Origin: Prillingera fragicola
Lineage: Eukaryota > Basidiomycota > Tremellomycetes > Trichosporonales > Trichosporonaceae
Length of the DNA stretch: 64,000 nt
Reading direction: 5' to 3'
NCBI GenBank assembly: GCA_002335605.1
Contig: BEDY01000001.1
Coordinates: 3,038,001 to 3,102,000 of the forward strand
The notes beneath the pieces are model-generated. The model was not told the origin of the DNA. It did no database searches and saw only the letters and a program-made list of their open reading frames with translations. Made by a program: the position numbers and the translations under genes. Every line of letters starts with the position of its first letter. Within the stretch, counting starts at the first letter, position 1. Shown here one piece after another: positions 21,598 through 33,065 of this stretch.

Positions 21598-22877
21598 CTA
21601 CGCAGCAAAGAAATCCTCTTCGTCACGAGACATACTCCTCTCCACAGCAGCGACGGCCGCAACAGCCTTGGCACGCCGGAACCGCTCCTCACTGCCAGCG
21701 CGCTCGAGCATGCTGGGCGCCGTACGCGGCCTCCCTCCCGAGGCGGACAAGACTGTGGTCGCGGGCCACGTCGGCGAGGTAGGCGAGACTGGCCACGTCC
21801 CGGCCGTGGAAGCCGAGGAAGCGTACAGCGATGCAGCAGAGAACGTGTCCGACATGGCGCTGACGGGCGGCGTCGGTGTTGGCGTTGGCGCAGGACGTGG
21901 CGTCGGGGTCGGGCTGGACTGCTCGGACAGCGGGCGGTAGCTGTACTGGCTGCGGCGGTGGGAGGGGCTGCGTGGGGCGAGACCTGCGGTAGACGCTTCG
22001 GCCGCCGAGTCCCGCGTCGGGCTGAGGTCTACCAGGGTGCTGTAGTCGTCACTCTGCGTGAACTCGGACCAGGAGGAAGGGCTGTGGGCGGCGTCGAGGT
22101 ATCGCGTCCCAAAGGGGCCGGGGACGCGGGTGTGCGGGAAGAGGGTTGGCGTGGTGGGTGAGCGGCGGCGGCGCGTGGGCGGCGTAGACGGGACGAAGGC
22201 GGTGGCGGACATGGATTTGCTAGCGCGCAGTGGCCGGGGGGAGGGGGACGGCGTGCGGAGTGCGAGGTGAGGGCAGGACTCGGTCGGTGGCCCATTGGCG
22301 GCGTTGTCTTCGGCTTCGGCTTCAAGGCGTTCGAGCGCCATGCGGGCAGTCTCGGCCAGCGGTGCCAGGTGGTCTTCTTCGCCATCCGAGTCTGGCTCGG
22401 GAATGACTTCCGGCAGAGGAGGAAGGGTGAGGTTGGGCTTACGCGTGGAGGTGGACTGACGGCTTGGGGTGAAGGTGTCCTTTGTGCCAGAGACCGGACG
22501 GCGCTGAGGCGTGGATGCAATGAACGGCTTAGGACGCGAGATACGGCGCTTCAGGCTTGTGCTCTTGCGTGGCTCGACGGTGGTTGCTCCTGCCTTGGCT
22601 TGAGAAGGGCCAATGCCGCGGTGTATGAAGAGGGGTGGGTGGCGGCGGAACAGTTCGCGGACTACGTGTGAGCTGTGACGGGGGGAGACGACTCACTTAT
22701 AGACCAGCGCTTGGCCTTGACCGGCTTGGTCATTTCCTCAGTACTCAGGCGGTTGGACTCGCGGTGGACAGCTGATGTGATTGCCATACGTGCCGGGGCG
22801 AAGGTTGGTGAAAGGAGCGACAAGCGGGCGCTGCGGGGTTGATCGTGGACCAGGTCGGGAGTGTGGCGTTGGGCCAT
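21598..22877 (-). CDS. Ser/Pro/Thr-rich protein, function unknown
   Basis: Two exons, 22697-22877 and 21598-22661, encode 414 residues. The N-terminus has 'ARLSLLSPTFAPARMAI' and 'EEMTKPVKAKRWSI', then 'RELFRRHPPLFIHRGIGPSQAKA' straight after the intron, which is the most ordered-looking part. The rest is dominated by S/T-P and basic-Ser motifs such as 'RRPVSGTKDTFTPS' and 'LPPLPEVIPEPDSDGEED', with a Pro/Thr run 'TPTPRPAPTPTPTPP'. It ends 'SRDEEDFFAA'. The A/TC codon split at the intron keeps frame. I recognise no domain; the S/T-P density suggests a kinase-regulated disordered protein. It converges with the oxidoreductase gene, 121 bases apart. Confidence 0.7.
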
Positions 22878-23139
22878 TGGTATCGAGGGCAAATGAGAGT
22901 CAAAAGTGAGGGCAAGACGGAGAAGGATGAGTAGGTGAATGGAGGTTAAAGAGAGTGAGAATGAGTGGGAAACAAAAGAAGTAAAAGGAGGCGACAAGTA
23001 CAAGTCAATGTTAGTACAAAGGATGGATCAGTCAACAAGATTGACGCAGCAGCAGCGCACAGGCAGCACCTTTAAAGTGTGCCCGAGATTTACCTATAAT
23101 CAATGCTATGCTACATCCCATGCTCACCGTCACAACGCT

Positions 23140-25458
23140 CTACGCCTCCAGGTCCGTGAGCGCCTTGACTGCCTCTCCAATGGCCTGCAGCACACCCACA
23201 TCCCCAGCACCTCCACCTGCCTGCGGCATGCACGCACGCTCAGCACGCTCCAGGCTCTTATCCAGCCCAGAAGACTTGACACGCCCTTGTTCCGCGCCCC
23301 GCTCTTCCGGCGCCAGACTGTCAGCGTAACGCAGCAAGTTGGACGCGATAACTGCGCCGCGGTGCGCTAGCTCGGAATCGGGGCGCGCGTTCGAGACAGT
23401 CTCGAGCCGCTCGCCGTCGTCACCGGTCAAAGGACGTTCGCCAGCGGGCTCAAACAGATCTGCGACGCGTGACCATACGCTACGCGTCGACGGTGTTGAT
23501 GCGTCAACGCGTGCAATCCCGGCGCCTGCGAGTAACGCCGCACAGGCAACCTCGCTGTCAGTGAGCACTGCAAGGGCGCCACTAGCGGCGAGTCGCGTCG
23601 CGCGGTCCTCGACGTCACACAGCAGTAGAAGCACGCCAAGACGTGCAGCCGAGCGCGGCGCAGGCTTGCCCTCCGTTGAACCCTCTTCGCCAGAAAAGTA
23701 CATCCACCCGCCCTCGGACGACACGAGATTGCACACCAGTTCAGTGGCGGCGCGGCGGACGAGCGTGTTATCGTCGAGAAGCAATTCCTCGACCTTGCTA
23801 ATGACGCGCTTTTCGTCCGTAGGTCCCCGACCGGCACCGCGGAACTCTTCCCCATCACCAACTGGGCGAGGCGGCGTAAACGTTGCAGCCATGATGCGGT
23901 CGCCGAACCCAGGGCCGATGGAAGCGAGGTTGGTGAGGGACATGAGCGCCTCGAATTGCTGCAGGAGGGAGGATTCTGGGTGCAGAAGCAGCAGGTACAG
24001 TGGCGAGAGGGCGTTGAGAGCGTTGGTCTGGTGGGGAGGAGGGAAGAGGAGGTGCGGTGCGGTCGTGATCACAAGCTTTGCCAACGCCTGGCATGCCGGC
24101 AGGGCGGCAGTGAGCATGTCCTCGGGCGTCTGATCCTTGGAAGTCTTGACCTTGGAGGTGAGGTCTCGCACAACGCCCGACAGTACCTTGAAGCCACCGT
24201 CACGAATAAATATCGAACGGTCGCTCCGCTCCTCGATGAGCGACAGGCACAACCTGCCCAGCGACTCCTTGACGCGCAAGCTCTCTGCTCGCGCGAGGCC
24301 GCGAAGGGCAGGGACTACACCAGCTGCAATGAGTTTCCGAACACGGGCACGAACGGCGTCATCAGACTCGTGGGGGTCCTCCTCGTCGGTCGCCGTCTTG
24401 CCTGCAATCGCCATACGGCGCAGCCGGGCCATTTGCGCGTCGTGCTCGTTCAGCACGACCTTCCTTGCCGCCAGATTGGCGAGGATTGTTGTGAGACCAA
24501 AGCAGGCCGCAGCATCGACAGGTGCAAGTGCCATCTCATCGAGAGAAGTCATGGAGGCGCGTGGTGTCACGGGCAAAGAACCGCCAACTGCTCGTGGAAC
24601 CGGTGAGAGAGCAAGTAAGGCCTTGAGGAACGACGCATCGTCCGCAAGGACATCCCTGATGACTGGGCGAGACGACAGCACTGACAGGCCCTCAAGAGTG
24701 GGTAGCAAAGCTTTGATGTTGGCTTGGGGTGAAGAAACAATATGTGCTGCAAGAGCACGCGCAAGCTTGTCCTCCTCGGCAGCAGACACCTCGTCGCGTT
24801 CGGCACGCGCATTCTCCGCCTCGCCAACAACTGGGTCCTCCCGTCCGAGTTTGCTGAGGGCCACGGTGCACAGAACCGCTGTATCCCCCTGAACGTCTTT
24901 ACTGTCCGATGCGGCGGTGACCCACTCAAGTGCGCGGTTACGCACGAGTTCGCGGCCAGCTTTGGTGCCGGCCAGAGCTCCAAGGAGGCTGGCAAGAACC
25001 GGCTGGAGAGGGGAGGGGAGCTCTCCAAACTCGAGGAGGATCGCAAGGGGGTCGACAGAGGATGCTGTTGCTGAATCTGTAGCCGCACCAAGTGACTGGG
25101 AAAGAAGCGCAACGACACCAGCAGGCGCTAGAGACGCGAGGGACGCGAGTAGTGATGTGGCGGGAACGAGGCTCTCAGGCTCTGGAGACGCGTTGGAGAG
25201 GGCATCGGCCACAAGTGGGTCAAACGAAGACTTGACACGAGCTGCCTTGTCATCGGCGGTGCCACCAGCGCGGTCCAGGACGTCGACTGCTTTGGACAAG
25301 CTCAAAAGGCCCAGGGAGTGTGTGTCGTGAGGTGCGTCTGGTGCGAGTGCGGTGGCGAGGAGCTGGACATTTTCGGGGGTGGGGGAAGTGCCTGCTGCTG
25401 CTGTTGACAGGTCTTTGAGAAACGCCTTGAGGCTTTTGTCCGTGTCCGATTCTGGCAT
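23140..25458 (-). CDS. UNC-45/CRO1/She4-domain myosin chaperone
   Basis: A single exon of 772 residues starting MPESDTDKSLKAFL; 13 further in-frame residues upstream (ATG at 25497) are less likely. The protein is an all-helical, armadillo-like repeat protein: 'PLAILLEFGELPSPLQPVLASL', then 'AVDAAACFGLTTILANLAA'-type blocks (PVDAAACFGLTTILANL), 'GVVPALRGLARAESLRVKE', 'LSPLYLLLLHPESSLLQQFEAL' (split in the text only), 'MSLTNLASIGPG' and 'LVRRAATELVCNLV'. The 'FEALMSLTNLAS' and 'RRAATELVCNL' blocks are typical of the UNC-45 central/UCS region. Fungal members (She4, Cro1, Rng3) fold and stabilise myosin heads for endocytosis, actin organisation and cytokinesis. No TPR domain precedes it, as in other fungi. 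Confidence 0.85.
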   Translation of the reverse strand: MPESDTDKSLKAFLKDLSTAAAGTSPTPENVQLLATALAPDAPHDTHSLGLLSLSKAVDVLDRAGGTADDKAARVKSSFDPLVADALSNASPEPESLVPATSLLASLASLAPAGVVALLSQSLGAATDSATASSVDPLAILLEFGELPSPLQPVLASLLGALAGTKAGRELVRNRALEWVTAASDSKDVQGDTAVLCTVALSKLGREDPVVGEAENARAERDEVSAAEEDKLARALAAHIVSSPQANIKALLPTLEGLSVLSSRPVIRDVLADDASFLKALLALSPVPRAVGGSLPVTPRASMTSLDEMALAPVDAAACFGLTTILANLAARKVVLNEHDAQMARLRRMAIAGKTATDEEDPHESDDAVRARVRKLIAAGVVPALRGLARAESLRVKESLGRLCLSLIEERSDRSIFIRDGGFKVLSGVVRDLTSKVKTSKDQTPEDMLTAALPACQALAKLVITTAPHLLFPPPHQTNALNALSPLYLLLLHPESSLLQQFEALMSLTNLASIGPGFGDRIMAATFTPPRPVGDGEEFRGAGRGPTDEKRVISKVEELLLDDNTLVRRAATELVCNLVSSEGGWMYFSGEEGSTEGKPAPRSAARLGVLLLLCDVEDRATRLAASGALAVLTDSEVACAALLAGAGIARVDASTPSTRSVWSRVADLFEPAGERPLTGDDGERLETVSNARPDSELAHRGAVIASNLLRYADSLAPEERGAEQGRVKSSGLDKSLERAERACMPQAGGGAGDVGVLQAIGEAVKALTDLEA

Positions 25459-25736
25459 GATGAGAAAGTTGTAGAAAGTGTAGATGGACGTGGACACACG
25501 GTGCCAACGTCATGCTGAGCCGATCCACGTGCCTTGTGTCTTACGTAACATTACTTGCTTGTTGACGTTTCTTGTTCGCGTGTGATTTTCTTCCCAAAGG
25601 GGCAATTTCAACCACACTAACTTGGACATCAACTTGTCGATAGCGTCCTCGCCCATTCATTCACAACTGTCGTCCTGGCTTGGATCACCCACCCTTCAAC
25701 AATCAGAGCCTCGTTAGCTCTTTTCTTCTTCTCATC

Positions 25737-28700
25737 ATGTCCTTTTCACCCTCAGTAAACAACTCTTTGGGCCTCAGCGCCCGTCCCTCATCTTCCACCC
25801 CGCCATCAGCAAGGAGAACACCTCGCCAACGTCGTAAACAAGCAAGGCTGGTTAACCCTGCTAGTAGGTCTAGTTGCATCCATCCAGCCGTAATTCCCAC
25901 GCAACAGTCTGGCAACTAACAACAACAATAGCATCCTTCGACTTTGACGATTCTTGGAGTTTGTCCCTTGTTGGCTGCCCAGCGGGTCCCTCATCCTCTT
26001 TGCCTCTGCAATTTGGAGATTCACCATCGCCGCCTTTGAGCACCTCCACCCTCGACAACATGGGACAGAATCAGTCTGGCCAGGCGTCCGACTCTGACCG
26101 TCCCGTCATTAGTCATGTCACTCACGACTCTCTCGATGCCTCTTACCCTTACGAGAACCCCAGCACCTTTGTGAATCCCCGTCCCCTCGACATCCCGGGC
26201 TCGTCCGGCAGTCAGAGTCCAGCTGCTTCACCCTTCTCGGAGCAGTCCACAACTCCTCCGCAGCACCAAGAGCGCCGCAACCTCACTCCCTCCCCGACAT
26301 CCGAGTACACTGCAACGCCCCAGCGCCCCACAGATCGCCCCCTTCCAACAACATCACCCGGATCTGTCTACTCCACGACACCACAACAATCGCCAGCGTC
26401 CACTTCATCGCTCGCCTACCTGGATCGTAGCCCAACTCCAACTCTGTTTACACCTCGTACCCCCCTTATCAACCAGGACAAGGACCTACCCGACACCCCT
26501 TCTCGATCATGCCTCCGTCACGAAGGCACGCCTGCTACCGGCAAGTCTGTCCGCTTCGACTCGCACTCTCGTTACATGGTGATAGAGAGCATCATTCAAG
26601 ACAATGAGAAAACAGCTCTCGCAGGCGAGTGGGAGGCTCCTGGAGAAGAGGGAGAGTTGTCGTTGATATCTGAGGCTTCTATACCGTCTGTAATAGACGA
26701 AAGCCTGGATATCATTCCCGAGTCAACCGAGCCCGTGGTACCCATTCAGCACTCTTCGCCACTTCAGTTACCCTCGGAGATGGACGACGATCTAAATGAC
26801 ACATCAGAATGGGTCCTGGATGGTGAGAATTCGTTTGGCAAGGCCTCGCTTCCACACTTTGGTGGGGCTTCCTTCTCTATCGCAGACATGGTCGACCCCG
26901 ACTACACCCTCGACGCCACCATGCGCGCATCCATGCATACGTCTCGGACAAGTCCGCCGACCAGTCCTGCAGAGACGCCTCGGGCGTTGCCTGCTTCCCG
27001 CGGAGCACTCGGAGTCGGCCGCCCAGCGCCGTCGCCCACATCACGCCCACCGTTGTCCATTTCTCTTGTTGCATCTGCAACCTCTTCACCTGAGAGCGAA
27101 CAGCTTGACTTGATACAGGAAGAGGACGAGAGTAACTCAATCAGCAGTACCTCAAGCTCTGAAGCTTTGGTAGCTGAGAGCATAGTTGCCGAGGGAATAG
27201 CCATGAGGCGGCCCACTGGCCGTCCCCCTGCCAGTCTTTCCGACTCTATCGCGCTCAACACAGCTGCCGATCTCGCTGCCTCCGGCTACCGTCCGACTTC
27301 GCTTCCTGCCAACTCGACTGCAACCACGCTTGCACCACAGGCTGAAAAGGTCTTTGCTGCTCAAGCCGCTTATTCTGCGTCTCTCGAACAGCAGCTCCAG
27401 CAACTGCGTAAGATGTTTGACCGGCAGGCGGCCGAGCTTGCCGAGAGTGAGCAGACCGTTCGTGGTCTCATTGAGAGGGTGGACGAGCACCGTAGCGAGC
27501 GTCGCGCTGCCGAGGCCAACCGCAAACTCGACTCTATTGCGCGCCTGGACGCCGAAGCCCGTCTGCAGGAGGAGCGTGAGACGACGGCTACACTCCGTTA
27601 CCAGCTCGAGATGGAGCAAGACCTGCGCAAGAAGACTGCCATGGACAGTCTTTTGATGATCGGCATGCCTGAAGCGCACCGCAGTGCTGAGAAGGCACTC
27701 CAGGATGAGAGGACGAGTCACATGGCAACCAAGGCGCAGCTGGCGGCCGACGCCAAGCACCTCGAGGTGCTCGAGAACCAGCTCGCGGCCGCTGGCGACG
27801 CTCGTGCTGCAGCCGACGGCGCATTTGAGCAGGAGCGCTCGGCAAAGCTGAACGCTGAGGCCGCTCGGGAGCGCGAGCGCAAGGCGCGCTTTGCTGTGGA
27901 GGCAGAGCGCAACCAGCTCGCTGCCGATCTTAAGACTGCGACGGAGGAGCTCACAAGGATGACGGCTGCAATTCGCCTCGAGCGCCAGGCACGCGAGGAT
28001 CTCACGATGAAGACCGAGAACGAGCTTTCCAAGCTTGTTCAGCAGCTTGACGATGTTAGCCGCGAGGCCAAAGAGGCCAATCTGGCGCTTGCAGAGGTTC
28101 GCGAGAATCTCCGCACCGTTACTGAGGAGGCTGGGCGCTACGCCGAGACAGCTCGCGATCTGGAGCAGAGCCTCGACATGGCTCACAAGGACAGCGACGC
28201 TGCTTCCAAACGCCACGCTACCGAGCAGCGTCGTCTGGAGCGACAGCTCGAGGCCACGCGCACCCAGGCCGCAGAGGAGGCCAACCTTCGGGAAGCTGCC
28301 GAGCGTGAAGTGTCAATCATGTCTATCAAGATGCGCGATGCGTCCAAGATTGTTCTTCCAGCGCGCCCTCCTCTCACGGTCTCGTCCGCCGAGAACGGCA
28401 CCTCTCGCGTAGACGTCGGCGACTTTGAAGTCGAGCGTCTCCGCACAACGATCCAAAAACTGTACAACGACAATGAAAAGCTCGTCATCGCCACTGGCTC
28501 AGCACAGCAGGAAGTCGAGTTTTGGAAGCGCAAGTTTGCACACGCGACCGGTACGGCCGTCAAGTCGAGCAAAGCCGCCGATCGCCGCAAGTCCAACACA
28601 ACCTCGGCACGCTACTCTGGCCTCCAAGCGCGCGGCTCTCCTCCACGCGCGAACCAGAACCGCGGGCCGTCCCCCTCGCCCCGCCTGTCTGGTGGCCCTA

Positions 28701-28807
28701 CCCCGCTCCTCCTCGCCTCGCGTGCCCGCCGCGGCTCAAACGTGTCCCTCCCCTCGCCCGCGCGCACCTCGCCGGCCCTGCCTACCTCCTCTGTTGGTGT
28801 CTATTGA
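25737..28807 (+). CDS. Coiled-coil protein with disordered N-terminus, function unknown
   Basis: Two exons, 25737-25863 and 25932-28807, 1000 residues. The ATG at 25737 gives 'MSFSPSVNNSLGLSARPSS' and an Arg/Lys-rich patch, then joins across a 68-nt intron to 'SFDFDDSWSLSLVG'. Residues ~60-460 are S/T-P rich with 'GKSVRFDSHSRYMV'. From about residue 500 to 850 there is a long heptad-type coiled coil rich in Glu, Ala and Arg (for example 'EQQLQQLRKMFDRQAAELAE' and 'VEAERNQLAADLKTATEEL'), then a shorter helix 'FEVERLRTTIQKLYNDNEK' and 'QQEVEFWKRKFAHATG'. The end is basic and Pro-rich. Spindle-pole, polarity or microtubule-associated scaffolds have this layout, but I cannot name a family. Confidence 0.72.
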
Positions 28808-29224
28808 GAGCACGCCAGATGTGACCACAAATGCGATCACCCACTGCTGTTATGGTTGTAGTATATTTGTACCTTGCCGAACGGGCTTGTGTCTGCGTTT
28901 TTATGCATATGCATGTGCATTTACACGTCCCAAGTCTAACGTAACAACGAGGTTGTGGTAAGGAATACAATTGAGCGCAGTTGCGAGTGTGCTGCTGCTC
29001 CTTCCTTCCCTACACATGTTTTAGAATTTGTCCTGGTGGCCTTCAGTTCTTGGTCACTGTTTGGCTTCAATAGTCAGTGTGTGACGCTTCCAACATCTGC
29101 GGCTTCCGAAGTTGTATTCACGCCGCAGCGTACGTATACCATACTAGTAATATTGTAAACTCATACAATTCCGTCCTAACCTAAACTACCCACTACACTA
29201 TACCCAAACTCGCGCATCCACTGC
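28808..29224. other. Intergenic region between convergent genes
   Basis: AT-richer than its surroundings and likely 3' UTRs of both neighbours. It holds a 12-base palindrome ATGCATATGCAT at 28903-28914. No gene recognised. Confidence 0.5.
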
Positions 29225-30814
29225 TTACGAGGTGCGGTTGACACCCTTGTCGCCGAAGAAGTACCTGGCGATGAAGACGACGATGAATGCGACACCGGAG
29301 AAGGCGCAAGTGAGGGAGAAGCCCATGATGTACTTGGGTGCAGTCTCCTTGGGCCAGAAGAAGGATCCGTAGATGGAGGCAGTGTTTCCGAAACCGTTGA
29401 TAATGGCAATGCAGACTGCGCGCTTCTCACGGCCGTCAAACATGGTGACCATCCAGGAGAGGAAGACGGGGACGGCCGTCCAGATACCGCCACCACCAAA
29501 GCAGAGGAAGGCGTACTGGACCTTGCGGTTGGGGACGGCGGCGACAATGACAAAGGACACGCAGGCGATGGCGGTGGCGACCATGACGACAAAGGCCTTT
29601 TGGCGGGTCTTGTCGGCGACGAAACCGAGGGTGACCGAGATGATGAGCGCGACCGAGTAGATGGGGACGGTCATGAACTGGACGTCACGACCCTTGTAGC
29701 CAAGAGCACCCATGAGGGTGGGGAAGAAGTACGAGATGGTGCCGACCATGTTGAGCAGGTTGTAGATGACGACAAAGACCCAAGTCTTGGGGTCCTTGCA
29801 CGCGAGCTTGAAGGCAGCCCAGTGGCCAAGGTGCGGCTCGTCGGTCTCACTGCCCTGAACGGAAAGAAGACGGTTGACGGCCAAAAGACGCTGCTCCGGG
29901 GTGAGCCACTTGGTAGTGGCGGGGTAGTCGGGGAGGACAAAGTACGAGATGAGGGCGACGCCGACGGTAATGCACCCCTCAATGATGAAAAGCCACTTCC
30001 ATCCTGGGTGGTGTTAGCATGTGCATCGGTGCAGAGCGTTGGCAGGTTAAACTCACCCCTGATGCCGTTCTTGCCCTCGAGCGACTCGATGATACCACCG
30101 GCGAGGAGACCACCGAAGGCTCCGGCCATGAGCGAGGCAGTGTAGAACATTGCGATACGCTTGGAAAGCTCTGCGGGCTTGTACCAGCAGGACATGAGAA
30201 GCATGACACCGGGGAAGAAACCGGCCTCGACAAGACCGAGGACGAAACGGAAGCCGACCATGCCACCCATGTTGTTGATGCCCATGGCACCGATCGACAT
30301 GCCACCCCAGCAGAGCATAATGGTGGGAAGGAAGATGGACGGCTTGGAGCGGGTGAGCATCATGTTTGAAGGCACCTCCCAGAGGAGGTAACCAACGAAG
30401 AAGATGGAGAGAACGAGCGAGTAGCCATTGGAAGACAAGTTGAAGTCCTTCTCCATACCTCCACTCTTGGCGTTTCCAATGTTCGAACGGTCGAGCTAGT
30501 CATCGTCAGCATTGTTGTCGTCGTCGCCGTATTTGCTCCCGGGTGGTGCGGCCGGACTGGTGGCGGATTTCCACACCAAACAGCCACTAGCCCCACTAGC
30601 CACAGCGGCTTGCAAAACTCACATAGTTGAGAATGTACATGAACCAGAGCATGGGGAGCAGGTGCAAGTCAATCTTGCGGACGAGCGCCTTCTCCTCGGG
30701 AGTGTCGGGAATGTAGTTGTAGGCGGCGACGGGGCCGGCGAGGTGCTCCTCGAGATGACCGGCGTCATCCTTGTGGTCGAGCGATTGCTCCATGTGGTCC
30801 TTCTTCCCAAACAT
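29225..30814 (-). CDS. MFS transporter, DAL5/TNA1-type anion:cation symporter
   Basis: Three exons on the minus strand, 30623-30814, 30057-30495 and 29225-30003, 469 residues, about twelve membrane spans. The first span ends 'YILNYLDRSNIGNAKSGGM', the hallmark of the allantoate permease family, where an Asp-Arg-x-Asn-x-Gly-Asn motif follows span 1. Further family blocks are 'FVGYLLWEVPSNMMLTR', 'GFRFVLGLVEAGFFPGVMLL', 'SCWYKPAELSKRIAMFYTAS' and 'GWKWLFIIEGCITV'. Such permeases import organic anions such as allantoate, nicotinate, pantothenate or small peptides at the plasma membrane; the substrate cannot be set here. A TATATA is 85 bases upstream, and there is no gene for 2.25 kb upstream. 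Confidence 0.9.
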
Positions 30815-30895
30815 TGTGGTTCAGTGGCGTCGGGATTGCAGTGATGGCAAGTGAAGATGGATGGGACGCCGTCTTTCAGCGTTGTCACCTGCTAG

Positions 30896-30902
30896 CTATA
30901 TA
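30896..30902 (-). promoter_or_regulatory. Candidate TATA box of the DAL5-like gene
   Basis: TATATAG on the minus strand about 85 bases before the ATG, at a distance usual for TATA-containing regulated fungal promoters. Confidence 0.45.
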
Positions 30903-32657
30903 CTCGTTCGGGGTCTCGGCTTGCACGCTCTCAACGTGACCAACATGTCAGTGGATAGACGCAACGGCTACGTTCGGTAAGCGATGGTGGGCCCCGGCAG
31001 CAGGCGGCAACTGGTACGGGGATCCCTACGGGGAACAAGAGGGGAACAGCTGGCCCCACAAGCCACTGCCTTGTTCGAGACGGGGCCGTCATGGTGCGCG
31101 ATAGCCCGAGGCAAGGGCAGAGATAATCGCCAAAACAGAGGCTTAACACCGGTACGGCGAAACTGACTGGCAGATGCAACCCCGCACCGGCTTACACGAG
31201 CCCAGCCCACATGTGAGCGACCGCTGCCCCTGGATGCGGGCCCACCGCCGCCGCTGCCTGCCAAATGGCCAGATGTGACTGTATTTCCATTTCTTATTAC
31301 CCCTTGTGAACCGTCATCTGCCGCTTCATAGCGGTAGGCACGCTCCATGTGCCCGGACACCCCTGAATCTCACAATGGCTACTGGCGGCGCACGAGTAAG
31401 ACGAACAGGCTGATTTGCCAGGACATCGGCTGACATGGGTATTCCATTCCTGATCCCACACTGGCCCCCAAGCCACCCCCGTGGCTTCTCCTCACTGCGC
31501 ATGTAGAGCCCCAGACGTGCGTTGCCAGAAACCGAAGCCGAGGTAATGTGCCTTTCCGCCTGCGTGCGGTGGCTTGAGAGGCGGCAGACGCGGAACGAGG
31601 CGGTCAGCTGTTCACGATGCCCGTTCCTGTCTTGACAAACTGTCTTTGACAGTCAACGCCAAGCCCTCGTTGCCGTTGAATCGCGCGGCCGACCGTGACA
31701 TGCCGGTCACCCCAGCACCCCAGCAGTTGAAGCTATCACTACTGACTCTCCGAGTTCTGTGCGTTTACATCCGGTCGGAACTTGTACCTTGGCTGTTATT
31801 ACAGACCTCGTCCGATATTTCGGTTACGCTTAAAGCGACCGACATGTACCACAGTGATCACTGCAAGGCGATAAAGTGGGGCTTTGGCTCGTCTTTGGCG
31901 GTCTATACGCTGATCGGGCTGCCTGTTGATGACTTGGCATGACGGTGGCCGTTTCATCACGATGAACTAGCTGCCCACCACGCCACATACGTAACATAAA
32001 AGATTCATCCCGGCCAAACCAACACGCAACTTTTGTGACCTGCATTCTAAGTGCCTGCCCGGTCGAACAGTCCTCCTCATCGCCTCCGCCGAGCAATGTG
32101 ACGACAACATTGTCCTTGCTTGCTGCGCAAGATCCGAAGACGCAGACACCAAACCCGACTCCGTCGGGGCCGCCCAGTCCAGCAGTCAGTCGTATTTCGC
32201 GCACTTGGCAGGCCCAGGCAGTCCCGGCGGCAACGACTCGGCAGTGGACGGCAAACAAGCGATCGGCTCGGTGTCCGTCACCGAGTCGTTGCACGCACGT
32301 ATTCGCCAGGAGACCAAACGACCGCCGGCCGACGACGCGACTACTACTGATCACTAGATAGCACACTAAAGGCACTGCAAAACCCCATGTGCTCCTTGGC
32401 ACCGCCGGCATCAAGCGGTCCAGGCAGGTAAAACAGAATGCACCACGCTTTAATCTCGTCGGCCGCCGACCCACATGTCCGACTTTTGATACTCGCCTGG
32501 AACGTTCATGTGGCACAATCAACCGCGGCAGAAAATGTCGTTCAAGATGAGCAAGCAGACCCACTCTGCATTCCCCAGAAATGATAAGACTCACCGCGCC
32601 TCTCGTGGTGGTACCTCGTGATAACCTCATGATACACCGCGGCATGTTGGGATTTCC

Positions 32658-32700
32658 CGAGTGGACGTGAGAAATCTTTAACGAGCGGACGTGAGAAATC
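32658..32700. repeat. Two-copy direct repeat, core GGACGTGAGAAATC
   Basis: Copies at 32658-32676 and 32682-32700 are identical at 18 of 19 positions and spaced 24 bases start to start. The ACGTGA core resembles bZIP/bHLH-type sites. Function is inferred only. Confidence 0.6.
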
Positions 32701-33065
32701 CGACAATGTGGTCCAAACGAGCTCACCGATGTGAACACCGATTGTGTTTATTTTCGAAGCGACACACACCAGAGGGGCAGCAGACCACTAATTCGCGAGC
32801 ATGATTGCATATTCATGAGATAACGGTGTGCGATTTTGAGAAGCGACGCTCAAGTGTGCGTTTGAGGGCGGCACAGATGGAGGCCCTTCGTCTCGGGCAA
32901 CCACTGTACATTTAGCTGCGAAGGGCGTCTCCCGATTCCAGCGAGAAAAGCGCCATGGAACATAGCCCGACATGCTCAACTTGCTTGCATCAGCACTATA
33001 GAAGATCCCGGACATAGTTAAGTCTAACAACAGGCGCGCCCCGACGGCGTCACCACAAAACGCCA

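Larger units (their letters stand above)
30815..33065. other. 2.25-kb region without a recognisable gene
   Basis: Upstream of the DAL5-like transporter and downstream of NDC80. Open frames occur, the longest minus-strand 31830-32738, but their translations are compositionally random, lack domains and have no consistent splice structure. The region holds an 11-base inverted repeat (32231-32241 with 32281-32291) and a near-perfect 19-base direct repeat (32658-32700). It may be a long promoter or hold a non-coding transcript; neither can be shown from sequence. Confidence 0.5.

Noticed and set aside
31830..32738. 302-codon minus-strand frame in the NDC80-transporter gap
   Set aside because: The product is compositionally random, rich in Arg, Cys and His, with no domain and no supporting splice structure.
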